Shown piece after piece: positions 35,571 to 44,531 of a stretch of 59,070 nucleotides of DNA. Location of the stretch: the NCBI GenBank assembly GCA_947472765.1, contig CANJCM010000020.1, positions 1-59,070 on the forward strand. The letters run 5' to 3'. This stretch comes from Opitutia bacterium (GTDB lineage: Bacteria; Verrucomicrobiota; Verrucomicrobiia; Opitutales; Opitutaceae). Positions within the stretch are counted from its first letter, which is position 1. Every line of letters starts with the position of its first letter. The notes below the pieces were generated by a model that was not told the origin of the DNA, did no database searches, and saw only the letters and a list, made by a program, of their open reading frames with translations. The position numbers and the translations under genes were made by a program.

Positions 35571-36653
35571 ATGAGAACGCTTCTTCTTGTACCCCTGCTG
35601 GTCGCCGCGCTTGGCGCCGCCACGATTGCGCGGGCCGCTCATCATGCGGCGGACAATCCACCGGCCGGCACGAATCCCGCGGCGTGGAATCCCAAAGCCG
35701 CCGCCACCTTTCTCGACGAGCGCGCTGACTGGTGGGCGGCGCAGAAGTTTGCCGCCAGGGATCACGACACCTATTGCGTCGCCTGCCACAGCGGCGTGCC
35801 TTTCATCCTGGGTCGCGCGGCCCTGCGCGAGCGGCTCGGTGAAGCCGGGATCGCCCCCAGTGCGAAACGTTTGCTGGAAAACGTCACCAAACGGGTCCGG
35901 CTCTGGGGCGAGGTGGAACCGTATTACAAAGGAGAGATCAAGGCGGTGGAATCACGCGGGACCGAGGCCGTGCTGAACGCATTAATCCTCGCGCCGGAAA
36001 ATAATGCGGACACCCGGTTGGCGTTCACGAACATGTGGGCCGAGCAAGGCAAGGATGGCGCCTTCCCTTGGTTGCAATTCAAACTCCAGCCGTGGGAAGC
36101 CCCCGATTCCGTCTACTACGGGGCCACGCTGGCCGCCGTGGCCCTGGGGCTGACGTCCACGGAGTATCGCGATTCCGCGGAGAATGCGGCGGGCGTCCAG
36201 GCCCTGAAGAAATACTTGCAGGATCAAGGGGGGGCGCAGTCGCTGATTCTCCGGGCGACGTTGCTTTGGGCCTCAACGAAGTTGCCCGGTTTGCTCACGC
36301 CGGCGCAGCAACAGGACATCCTAACGGAAGCGCTCGCCGCGCAGGCGGAAGATGGTGGCTGGAGCCTTGGCGCGGTGGTGGGCACTTGGGAGCGCCGGGA
36401 TAAGACTCCCCTGGAAACCCGGAGCGACGGCTACGCCACGGGCGTGATCACGCTGGCGTTGGTGCAATCCGGAGCGCGGGACCATCCGCAGGTCAAGCGG
36501 GCGCTCGCCTGGCTGGTCGCGAACCAGGATCCGACCGAAGGACACTGGGTCTCGTGGTCGCTGAACAAACAGCGGCCCGCGACGGATCGCGCGGCGCGCA
36601 TGATGGACGACGCTGCGACCGCCTACGCCGTGCTTGCGCTCACGGGACTGTAA
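35571..36653 (+). CDS. Exported terpenoid-cyclase-like protein with a heme c motif
   Basis: 360 aa from the ATG at 35571 (an earlier in-frame ATG at 35544 is less likely). Signal peptide (LLLVPLLVAALGAATIARA), then a CVACH heme-attachment motif (Cys69, Cys72, His73). The remainder consists of alpha/alpha repeats of the squalene-cyclase/prenyltransferase type: ILTEALAAQAEDGGWSLGAVVG, RALAWLVANQDPTEGHWVSWSLNK, DDAATAYAVLALTGL. Such fusions occur in Planctomycetota/Verrucomicrobiota. The role is unknown; heme binding suggests redox or electron transfer at the periplasmic side. It is not a cyclase on present evidence, as the DxDD motif is not seen. Confidence 0.82.
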   Translation: MRTLLLVPLLVAALGAATIARAAHHAADNPPAGTNPAAWNPKAAATFLDERADWWAAQKFAARDHDTYCVACHSGVPFILGRAALRERLGEAGIAPSAKRLLENVTKRVRLWGEVEPYYKGEIKAVESRGTEAVLNALILAPENNADTRLAFTNMWAEQGKDGAFPWLQFKLQPWEAPDSVYYGATLAAVALGLTSTEYRDSAENAAGVQALKKYLQDQGGAQSLILRATLLWASTKLPGLLTPAQQQDILTEALAAQAEDGGWSLGAVVGTWERRDKTPLETRSDGYATGVITLALVQSGARDHPQVKRALAWLVANQDPTEGHWVSWSLNKQRPATDRAARMMDDAATAYAVLALTGL

Positions 36654-36952
36654 TGACCGGGATTTGGAATCCTCCGCTCCCTCTGTGTCCTCCGTGTTCA
36701 AACGGTTCGGGATCGAGCCGGTGTCATCCGCAGATGTCGGAAGATTTCGAACCGATGGGACGAGTCTGGGAGTAACCACTAACTTTCACTAACCTGACAC
36801 TAACCCGATCCGGGCATGCCTTGGTCTGGAGTTAGTGTCCCGATAGTGCCCGTTAGTGGTTTGGCTCAGCCCGGGATTTGGAACCCTCTGCGCCCTCCGC
36901 GTCCTCTGCGTTCAAATGGATCGGGCCCGAGCCGGTGACTCGCAGCGGAGGC
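36654..36952. repeat. Convergent spacer with composite repeat block
   Basis: Contains the 9-bp cctcngtgt array (about 36665-36695), the cagatgtcggaagatttc block (about 36730-36760) and a full CACTAAC/GTTAGTG inverted array (36775-36861). A second 9-bp array (ccctctgcg, ccctccgcg, tcctctgcg) is at about 36886-36912. The genes on both sides converge here. No gene or clear terminator beyond these repeats. Confidence 0.75.
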
Positions 36953-37981
36953 TTACGTCATGCCGAAGCCCTGCTTGATGTGCTGGAAGAATTTCGTGAT
37001 CACCTCGGGCGAACCGCCACCCTCCAGGGCTTCGAAGGGCACAAAGCCGCGATAACCGGTGCGGACGATCGCCTCCTTGATTTTGGCCATGTCGGTGGCC
37101 TCGGCCTTTTCATTCCGGTAGACCTGTTCCTTGATCTGCCAGCTGCAGGCATACGGGATCAGCTTCTCGATTTCCGCGTAGGGGTCGCCCGTGCGGACGC
37201 TGCCGATGTCCAGCACGAGGCCGAGCCACTCGGAATCGACGGCCTGCATGAACTTGATGGTTTCGTCCGCCGTCTTGAGGTAGTCGTCGTGATGCTGGAG
37301 CGCGATCACGACTCCATGGTCACCCGCGTAGGCACAGATTTCCCGGAAGGCCGGCACCATGTATTCGGTGAGGACCTGATCGAAGGTCCTGCCCGCGGGG
37401 ACATTGTTGCCCGAAAACACCCGCAGGCCATACGCGCCCATTTTTTGGGCGACGTGAACCCAGTCCTTGATCAATTGAACGTCCTTTTGACGGGCCGCCG
37501 CATCCACTTGGGCGAAGTTGTTGCGGACGCCGGTGCAGTTGATCGAAATTCCGTTGAGGAAGCACCGCCGCTTGAAGTCGGCGATCACCTTGTCGCTCGG
37601 CACGGCCGGGTAACCGGTGAAATAGTAGCCCGTGGGATCCAGGCCATCGATGCCGGTCCTGGCGCAAAACTCGATGACATCATTCCACGTCATCGTGCTG
37701 GTGGCATTTCCCCCGCCCTTTTGGGCGCCGTCGCCACCCTTTCGGCCCCCTCCGCCCTTCCCCGCACCGCCGGCAGGAGCGGCGGCGCCTGGCGCTCTGG
37801 TTCCCCGGCTGAGGGGCCCATTGAACGAATAGGCATTCAAGCCAAACTTGATGTGAGTGCCGGAAAGCCGCGGCATTTCATTTTTGGCGAGAAGAGCACT
37901 GGGGCTGGAAACGAACGCGGCGGCGGCCATGCCACCAATTCCGCGGGTCAGGAAATCACGACGGGTATGGACAGTATTCAC
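36953..37981 (-). CDS. Tat-exported sugar phosphate isomerase/epimerase-like TIM-barrel protein
   Basis: 343 aa using the GTG at 37981, which places a Tat motif right at the N-terminus (MNTVHTRRDFLTRGIGGMAA). An ATG at 38041 would add 20 residues and bury the motif. The TIM barrel (xylose-isomerase-like, AP_endonuc_2 fold) spans about residues 65-340, with KADETIKF, WLGLVLDIGS and VPFEALEGGGSPEV as expected metal/substrate strands. Near residues 30-65 is a Gly/Ala-rich insert (GAGKGGGGRKGGDGAQKGGG), unusual for the family. The substrate is unknown; sugar or inositol isomerisation is typical. It is a single gene flanked by repeat spacers. Confidence 0.8.
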   Translation of the reverse strand: MNTVHTRRDFLTRGIGGMAAAAFVSSPSALLAKNEMPRLSGTHIKFGLNAYSFNGPLSRGTRAPGAAAPAGGAGKGGGGRKGGDGAQKGGGNATSTMTWNDVIEFCARTGIDGLDPTGYYFTGYPAVPSDKVIADFKRRCFLNGISINCTGVRNNFAQVDAAARQKDVQLIKDWVHVAQKMGAYGLRVFSGNNVPAGRTFDQVLTEYMVPAFREICAYAGDHGVVIALQHHDDYLKTADETIKFMQAVDSEWLGLVLDIGSVRTGDPYAEIEKLIPYACSWQIKEQVYRNEKAEATDMAKIKEAIVRTGYRGFVPFEALEGGGSPEVITKFFQHIKQGFGMT

Positions 37982-38504
37982 GATAGTAACAGGGGTGGTT
38001 CTAAGAGCGCTGCCAGGGTAGCCCAAAGCTAGGAGATGCATTTTGAGGCCGACAAGAGTTAAGGACGCAGGGATCCCATTTCGGTGGCCGGAAGATTTCG
38101 AGCCGATGAGGCGAGCCCGGGCGGACACCACTCACTTTCACTAACGTGACACTAACCCGAACCGGGCATGCTCGGGATTGGGGTTAGTGTGCCGTTAGCG
38201 TCCGTTAGTGGTTTGGCTGAGCCCGGGATTTGGGCCCCTCCCCACCCTCTGCGACCTCTGTGTTCAAACGGATCGGGACCGAGCCGGTGCGATCCGCAGA
38301 TGACGGAAGATTTCGAGCCGATGAGGCGAGCGGTACTTCATCTTCCGACATCTTCCGTCATCTGTGGATCCCTCACTGCCCGTGCCTGAGCCAGGCGCCA
38401 GCCACACCCCGCCCTGACGGGCAGCCGTCGCAGAGACGATCGGCATCTCAATCCTGAGGTTGCCCTGATTTGACGGACGGGGTTAGCAACTTTCAAAACC
38501 ACCC
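37982..38504. repeat. 523-bp spacer with inverted arrays
   Basis: A cggaagatttcgagccgatg block (about 38090-38110), a full CACTAAC/GTTAGTG inverted array (38127-38213), a 9-bp ccctctgcg-type array (about 38240-38265), a second cgcagatgacggaagatttc block (about 38296-38322), and the inverted three-unit array catcttccga/catcttccgt/catctgtgga at 38339-38369. This last is the reverse of the same block, so a large inverted pair exists. A putative promoter for the downstream gene would be near 38440-38490, but nothing clear is seen. Confidence 0.75.
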
Positions 38505-40130
38505 ATGAATACAGCCTGCCGTAACTTCGTTGATCGCGGTCGCCGCGACTGGTGCAAAGCCGCGGCTTCCGCCGGTATGGCGGTCGCCTTCCTTTCATTT
38601 GCGACCCTCCTGGCACCCTGGGCCGACGGGGCGGAGACGTTCCCCGGAACGGGAAGGTCGAACGGAGACGTCACGCTGTTTTCGTTCGACGACGTTTCAG
38701 TTCCGTTCACCCACAACCTGGGCCTGACGATGCATCGGCCGGAAAAGCTGGCGGAGAATCCGGTCGTCCGTCGCGGTGAAAAAGGAACGCCCGACGAGTT
38801 CGGAGTCCAATTCTATGGTTCGGTCGTTCGGGACGGAGACCGTTACCGGATGTGGTATGTGGCGGTCGACTCCGAGTTGGAGAAGGACCCCCGGAGTGTT
38901 CAAATCTGGCGTCCGGCGTATGCCGAGAGCCGGGATGGCATTCACTGGACAAAGCCGGAGTTGGGGCTGGTCGAATACCGCGGCGATCGGCGGAACAATC
39001 TGATCGCGATCGAGCCGGCGCCGCTGGGCATAATCAACTTGAAGGTGATCGTCGAACCCGACGATCCCGATCCCACCCGTCGTTACAAGATGACGGCCCA
39101 GGCGTGGTGGCGGGAAGGAGAAGGCCGGGGCCGCGGCACGCTGGCGGTGCTCTTCAGCGCCGATGGGCTCCGCTGGCACGCGGCCGTCAAAAGCCCGCCG
39201 GTTGGCGGCCTGCTACCCAAGGAGGACCTGCTTCTCCCCGAATATCACTTCGAGGCGGCTGGCGGACTCTACCGCTGGAACGGGGTTTATTTCGCAACCG
39301 GCCAGAGCGCTCCTCCCGGCGTGCGGGGAACACGCGAATACTCGGGACGTGAAATTCTACTTCATCGTTCGCCGGACTTTATCCACTGGTCGCGCACCGC
39401 CAGCGTCGGCTTTTTGCGCGGCAGCCAGCACCAATCATTTCCGTATGGGGAAGGCGAAGAATGCCATGAAGGCGTGAGTGTCTGGAACCGCGGCAACGTG
39501 CTGCTTGGGCTCTATGGTCAGTGGCACGGCGGAAAACAGTGGAAGGATCGGACAGTCGACCTGGGTTTCCTGGTGAGTAACGACGGCCTGCATTTTCGCG
39601 AACCGGTGCCGGAGTCGGTCTTCCTGCCACGCGGCCACGACGGGGCGTGGGACCAAGGTGGCGTACTGCAAGGGCAGGGTTTCGAAAACGTGGGGGATCG
39701 GACGTTTATCTGGTACGGAGCCTGGGATCCGCGGGTGGGGACGGAATACAAGCCGAGGGGCGGCGTCGGGCTCGCGACGCTCCCCAGGGACCGGTTTGGT
39801 TCCCTCTCCCCCAAGGACACGACTCATCCGGCGGAACTCATAACCGCCCCGGTGGAATTGAAGGCGGGCACCAGGCTCCTGGTAAATGTGGACGGGCTTT
39901 CTGAACAGGGGGTGCTGCGGGTCGAGTTGCTAGATCTCCAGGAGCGACCCCTGCCGCAGTTCGCCGGGGTCAACGCGGCAGTTGTGCGCCAGTCCGGGTT
40001 GGCCACTCCGGTTACCTGGAGCGGCGCGGCCCAATTCGGGGAAGTTCGAGGGCCGACCAGAATCCGTGTGATTTTTGACGGGGACCGTCGACAGCAGGTC
40101 GCAGTGTATGCGCTCTACCTCCAAAATTAG
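38505..40130 (+). CDS. Exported beta-propeller protein of the GH32/GH43-like superfamily
   Basis: 541 aa. Signal region (AGMAVAFLSFATLLAPWADGAE). Four blade-like motifs of the S-x-D-x3-W type are visible: SRDGIHW (about 141), SADGLRW (about 219), SPDFIHW (about 289) and SNDGLHF (about 351). Together with YRMWYVAVD and FIWYGAWD this indicates a five-bladed propeller as in the GH32/43/62/68 superfamily. A C-terminal beta domain (about 440-541) may be a sandwich. Catalytic acids cannot be fixed without alignment. A role in polysaccharide or glycan handling outside the cytoplasm is likely. Single gene between repeat spacers. Confidence 0.78.
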   Translation: MNTACRNFVDRGRRDWCKAAASAGMAVAFLSFATLLAPWADGAETFPGTGRSNGDVTLFSFDDVSVPFTHNLGLTMHRPEKLAENPVVRRGEKGTPDEFGVQFYGSVVRDGDRYRMWYVAVDSELEKDPRSVQIWRPAYAESRDGIHWTKPELGLVEYRGDRRNNLIAIEPAPLGIINLKVIVEPDDPDPTRRYKMTAQAWWREGEGRGRGTLAVLFSADGLRWHAAVKSPPVGGLLPKEDLLLPEYHFEAAGGLYRWNGVYFATGQSAPPGVRGTREYSGREILLHRSPDFIHWSRTASVGFLRGSQHQSFPYGEGEECHEGVSVWNRGNVLLGLYGQWHGGKQWKDRTVDLGFLVSNDGLHFREPVPESVFLPRGHDGAWDQGGVLQGQGFENVGDRTFIWYGAWDPRVGTEYKPRGGVGLATLPRDRFGSLSPKDTTHPAELITAPVELKAGTRLLVNVDGLSEQGVLRVELLDLQERPLPQFAGVNAAVVRQSGLATPVTWSGAAQFGEVRGPTRIRVIFDGDRRQQVAVYALYLQN

Positions 40131-41202
40131 CATTCGCGCGAAGGGGCGGCCGTAGGGGGTCGGGGCGTTACTTATTATCAGGGCTTCCCGCTCCGGTGCC
40201 AAACGCTCGGAACCTGCGGGTCTTTAGCGAAGCTGCAGCCGTGCTCTTACTCGTACGCGTCCTCTTGCACGAAGCCGATCGAGCACGAGCACGAATCACG
40301 AGCGCGATAGCTTTGAGGCCGAGTTGAGAGTTGAGGGCTGAGAGTTGAGAGCTCTCCGCGGCTCCGCGCCTCCGCGTGAGATACACTTGGTTCGGCGGGT
40401 GGTTTGGGAGTTTAGAACCCTCTGCAGTGCTGTATTGGTGGATCGCTCATTTCCGGGAGAATTTTGAACAGGAAGATCGGGGAGTTCGGGAAGCAATGGT
40501 TTCGACCTCTCCCCGCTCTCCCCGGCCTTCCTGTTTAATCCCGGGCGGTATCCTTTGGTTACGGCTCCGCCGCGCTATGTCCTCCGCGTTCAAATGGTTC
40601 GGGCCCGAGCCGGTGCGATCCGCAGATGCCGGAAGATTTCGGGCCGATGGTGCGAGTCAGGGAGTAAACCACTCATTTTCACTCATGGGGGATTAGTTGA
40701 GAGTTGAGAGATGAGGGTTGAGAGCTCTCCGCGGCTCCGCGCCTACGCGTGAGATTACTCGGTTCGGACTGGGATTGCCTTCTGTGCGATCGATTGGGCC
40801 CAAACTTTTTCACAGAAGGCGAACCAAGGAATACCAAGGCAGAGGCGTCAGGTCGGGGATCGGGAGTTTGGAACCCTCTGCGTCCTCCGCGTCCTCCGCG
40901 TTCAAATGGTTCGGGATCGAGCCGGTGTGATCCGCAGATGACGGAAGATTTCGAGCCGATGGTGGGAGCCGGGGAGTAAACCACTCATTTTCACTCATGG
41001 GCACTAATCCGAGCCGACTTCTTGGCTCGGACTTGGATTGGCCTTCTGTGCAAAGGCTCGGCTGCGGATCAGGCCCGCCGGCGAGCGGCGGCCCTACGAA
41101 AGGACGCGATCCTTCATCTTCGGGCATCTTCCGTCATCTGCGGATCACCTAGCCCCTTGGACAGCACTCGTCCGGCGGTGGAGTCAGCGCGGTCGAGCTG
41201 AC
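40131..41202. repeat. 1.07-kb spacer of composite repeats
   Basis: 40160-40380 repeats the block at 34660-34880 (including ccaaacgctcggaacctg and cgagcacgagca units, then gttgagagttgagggctgag and the 8-bp ctccgcgg array). 40463-40545 carries an inverted pair of the 9-bp ttcccgacc/ttcctgttc family. Blocks of cgcagatgccggaagatttc and half CACTAAC arrays are at about 40620-40690 and 40932-41008. 40755-40830 holds the ccttctgtgc family with its inverted arm. A catcttcggg/catcttccgt/catctgcgga array is at about 41115-41146. No credible gene, although frames stay open on both strands. Confidence 0.78.
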
Positions 41203-44007
41203 CTACTTGCTGCGGAACAGGTCGCTCTGGACGATCTCGTGAACGAGCGTTCTCACGCCGTACCCCCGGCTGCGGCTGCGCTCGAGAATTTTCTCGAGGG
41301 CATCGCGGTCCGCGAAGCTGATCGGAACCCCGGTGGCATAGGTGACGAGATGCACCGTCAGGTTCCGGGCGAGCTGAGCTTCGTCGCGGAGGAGGAGGCG
41401 TTTGAAATCCTTGATACCCTCGAATGCCGTCCCATCCGGCATCCGGCCGCTGGGGTCGACGGGCTGGGAATAGTAAAAGCTGAAGGGGTGCCCGTTGTGT
41501 CCGATGCCGTGTTCCGGCGTTGCGACCGCGGAGACGGCGCGGTAGCGTTCGCGCCAGCCGCCGAGCACATCGAAGTTTTCCAACGCGAAACCCGGCGGAT
41601 CGATTTTGCGATGACACATCGCGCAACTCTCGTCGGCGCGATGCTTGTCCAACTGCTGGCGAATCGTCACCGAGCCGCGAATGTCGGGTTCGACGGCGGG
41701 CACCGCCGCCGGCGGCGGGGGAACGACGTAGCCAAGGATGCGCTCCATGATCCACTTGCCGCGAAGCACCGGTGACGTGGTGGTGCCGGCCGCGGTGACT
41801 TTGAGCACGCTGGCCTGCGTCATCAAACCACCGCGGGGACTGTCCGCCGGGAGGGCCACCCGCCGCATCGCGGCTCCCGTGACACCAGAAATTCCATAAT
41901 GACTCGCGAGCCGCTCGTTCAGAAACGTGAAGTCGCTGTCGACCAGGGTGCGCGCCGGAAGATTGTGTTGCAGCAACTCGCTGAAATAAAGCCGGGTCTC
42001 GTCGACCGCCGATTCGACCAGCCACTGATCGAGAACGTACTCCGGGTAGAGCGTGAGGGAAGGCGTGGTGTCGTCCATCTTGCTCAGGTCGAGCCAGCCA
42101 TCGAGAAATGCGGAGACAAATCGCGCGGCTTTCGCGGAGTTGAGCATGCGTTCCACCTGGGCGTGCAGCCGCTCGGGAACCGCCAATTCGCCGCGGGCCG
42201 CGGCCGCCTTCAACTCATCGTCCGGCTCCGAGTTCCACAGGAAAAAGGCGAGCCGTGACGCCAGCGCATAGCCGTCCAGGTTACCCGGCTTTTCGTTCAG
42301 GACGACAAATTCGGCCGAAGCCAAAACCGCCGTGTAACTGGCCAGCATCGCTGCGGTGAAGCCAGCACCCGAATCTAGCTGCCGGTGAGCGAGCGCGACA
42401 AACGGATCGATCTCACGCTCGGAGACCGGCCGACGGTAGACGCGACTGACAAAGTTCCGGAGCAGTCGCCCGGCATCGGTGCGCGGATTATCCGACACCA
42501 CCTCCACGCGAACCGGTTCGAGTCGGTAATCCGACAGGCCGACGTCGGACGCCTGGATGGCTGGCTCGACCAGTTCAGGGGGAAGGCGCCGCACGACCTG
42601 GATGGCGACGCCTTTCCTGCCGGACTTCGCTTCTTGCAGCGGCAGATCGCCAAAGAGCAGGCGATAACCGGCACCGTGATTGGAGTCATAGAGGGGGCCT
42701 TCGACTTCCATCCAGCGAAATGCCACGGCGGGCTGGCCATCGCGCTGCGCCAGGGGATTGGTGGGCCCGCGGGACGAACCATCGGTCGGCCGCACCCGAT
42801 AGAAGCGCACGGCATCCGTGACCAGGAACTCCTTCGCTTTGAGGGTGACATCCAATTCGGCGGTCGATGCGTCCGGGTGCAGGTCAAACATTCCCACCCG
42901 TCGATTGAGCGCGGTGCGCTTTTCGCTCTGGGTGTAGACGACGATGGCCTCCGAGCGACGGCCGACGCTCACGTCATCGTAGTTCGCGGTGTACCAGCGC
43001 GGCTCGGTCGGCTCGGAGGTCCTGGCTTTGCCGGTGCCGCGCAGCCGGTTGCCGTGACCGTTCGGACCAACCCAGACGCTCAGACCATTGAAGCGCACTC
43101 GATATTTCCCTGACACGGGCGCGACGAAGCCGCTCCAACCGGTGCTGAATCCAATGATGTGGTGCCCCGCCACCCAGCCGACCGCTTCGCGCGCCCTCAC
43201 GTCGGGATCTGAGGCTCCGACCGTGATGGGCGCCTTGTTCGCCCGCACGTCGGGTTGCGCGCTCGATCCCAGCAACGGAAATTTCAGGCGCTCGGGGGTG
43301 AAACCGGTAAACGGGGTCAGGCGAAAGGACACATCGCCCGACGTGAAGCTTCCGGTTTCGCGGGCATAGTACCGCTTCACGGACGTGGGCGGGGAACTGA
43401 ACTGCACGGCGAGGGCCTCGAGCATCGCGGCCTCGGCGGCCGCCATGTACTTCTGCATGTGCACAAACGAGAGATCGAGGGCCGAGCTGCTCTTGCTGAA
43501 GTGGTGGGCCTCGCCGTCCACCGGCAGCAGCGGCTGCACGTCGAGCCACGGCAGGGCGAAAATATCGCGCAGCGCCATCTCGTATTCGCTGCGATTCAAC
43601 CGGCGCCAGAGGGCGCGACCCTGGGTTCGCGTCGAGTTCTCGCCGGCAATCAGAGTAGAGCGGAGGTCCTTCAGGAACCCGTTCAGTTCGGATGAACCCG
43701 GCTGCCGCTTTTCCTTCGGAGGCATTTCGCCGGTCTGCACGCGGTCGTAGACCTTGACCCAGGTCATTAAATTCGCCGCGTCCCCGGGCCGGAGAGAAAG
43801 TGTACTTAGATCCAATCCGCCTTCGCGATCGACGTCGTTGTGACAACTCGAGCAATGCCGATCGATAAACTCCTGCTGCGGCTCGCTGAGGCCTGGCTCG
43901 GCGGCCGCGAGCATGGGAATCAAAGCGGCGAACAGAAAGAGCAGCCGACCCCGGAGTTCACGCCAGCAGCGACGGCCGATCGACGGCACGGAAGGGGTAA
44001 TGCTCAT
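41203..44007 (-). CDS. DUF1592/DUF1588/DUF1585 cytochrome-type exported protein (orphan)
   Basis: 934-aa exported protein of the large planctomycete/verrucomicrobial family built of PSCyt1-like heme c, DUF1587, DUF1592, DUF1588 and DUF1585 domains. The signal region (LLFLFAALIPMLAAAE) is followed by CSSCH (Cys52, Cys55, His56). RRLNRSEYEMALRDIFALPWL marks DUF1587, EREIDPFVALAHRQLDSGAGF precedes the DUF1592 part, and WLDLSKMDDTTPSLTLYPEYV with VLRGKWIMERILGYVVPPPP and CAMCHRKIDPPGFALENFD follow. The last contains a second CxxCH (CAMCH). About residues 300-400 hold an extra beta-rich insert. The function is unknown, likely periplasmic electron transfer or carbohydrate oxidation. Unlike the copy at 52642-55110, no DUF1552 gene is adjacent. 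Confidence 0.88.
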   Translation of the reverse strand: MSITPSVPSIGRRCWRELRGRLLFLFAALIPMLAAAEPGLSEPQQEFIDRHCSSCHNDVDREGGLDLSTLSLRPGDAANLMTWVKVYDRVQTGEMPPKEKRQPGSSELNGFLKDLRSTLIAGENSTRTQGRALWRRLNRSEYEMALRDIFALPWLDVQPLLPVDGEAHHFSKSSSALDLSFVHMQKYMAAAEAAMLEALAVQFSSPPTSVKRYYARETGSFTSGDVSFRLTPFTGFTPERLKFPLLGSSAQPDVRANKAPITVGASDPDVRAREAVGWVAGHHIIGFSTGWSGFVAPVSGKYRVRFNGLSVWVGPNGHGNRLRGTGKARTSEPTEPRWYTANYDDVSVGRRSEAIVVYTQSEKRTALNRRVGMFDLHPDASTAELDVTLKAKEFLVTDAVRFYRVRPTDGSSRGPTNPLAQRDGQPAVAFRWMEVEGPLYDSNHGAGYRLLFGDLPLQEAKSGRKGVAIQVVRRLPPELVEPAIQASDVGLSDYRLEPVRVEVVSDNPRTDAGRLLRNFVSRVYRRPVSEREIDPFVALAHRQLDSGAGFTAAMLASYTAVLASAEFVVLNEKPGNLDGYALASRLAFFLWNSEPDDELKAAAARGELAVPERLHAQVERMLNSAKAARFVSAFLDGWLDLSKMDDTTPSLTLYPEYVLDQWLVESAVDETRLYFSELLQHNLPARTLVDSDFTFLNERLASHYGISGVTGAAMRRVALPADSPRGGLMTQASVLKVTAAGTTTSPVLRGKWIMERILGYVVPPPPAAVPAVEPDIRGSVTIRQQLDKHRADESCAMCHRKIDPPGFALENFDVLGGWRERYRAVSAVATPEHGIGHNGHPFSFYYSQPVDPSGRMPDGTAFEGIKDFKRLLLRDEAQLARNLTVHLVTYATGVPISFADRDALEKILERSRSRGYGVRTLVHEIVQSDLFRSK

Positions 44008-44531
44008 TCATGCCCGAGGACGTCGGTGCTCCGCGTTTGCGTCAATTGCTGATCGGAAGCCGGGACGATCCCTTCGCCGAATTCCTCATCTTCCGGCATC
44101 TTCCGACATCTGCGGATCTCTCCGCGGCTCCGCGGCTCCGCGACTACGTGTGAGGGACACTTGGTTTGGTCTTGGATTGGACTTCTGTGAAATGGATTGG
44201 GCCCGAGCCTTTTTTACAGAAGGCGAGCCAAGGAATACCAAGGCAGAGGCTTCGTGTCGGAGATCGGGGGGTTGGAACCCTCTGCGTCCTCCGCGTCCTC
44301 TGCGTTCAAACGGTTCGGGACCGAGCCGGTGTGATCCGCAGATGACGGAAGATTTCGAGCCGATGGTGGGAGCCGGGAGTAAACCACTCATTTTCACTCA
44401 TGGGAGATTAGTTGAGAGTTGAGAGATGAGGGTTGAGAGCTCTCCGCGGCTCCGCGACTCCTCGTGAGAGCCCGAGTGGCCGGGGTTGCAAAGGGCCCGA
44501 ATCCCGGCATGCCCGTTGCTCCTCTCCTCCC
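44008..44531. repeat. 524-bp divergent spacer with composite repeats
   Basis: A catcttccgg/catcttccga/catctgcgga three-unit array (about 44088-44118) is directly followed by the 8-bp ctccgcgg family. Then come the 10-bp ccttggatt-type family with its inverted arm near 44218-44243, a 9-bp cctctgcgt/cctccgcgt array (about 44278-44310), the cgcagatgacggaagatttc block (44337-44364), a half CACTAAC array (44383-44405) and gttgagagttgagag units (44411-44445). No credible gene. Confidence 0.75.

Noticed and set aside
44433-44531. Longer N-terminus for the SDR gene
   Set aside because: The upstream 33 codons lie in repeat DNA (ctccgcggctccgcg). The ATG at 44532 begins just before the nucleotide-binding strand, as usual for SDRs.
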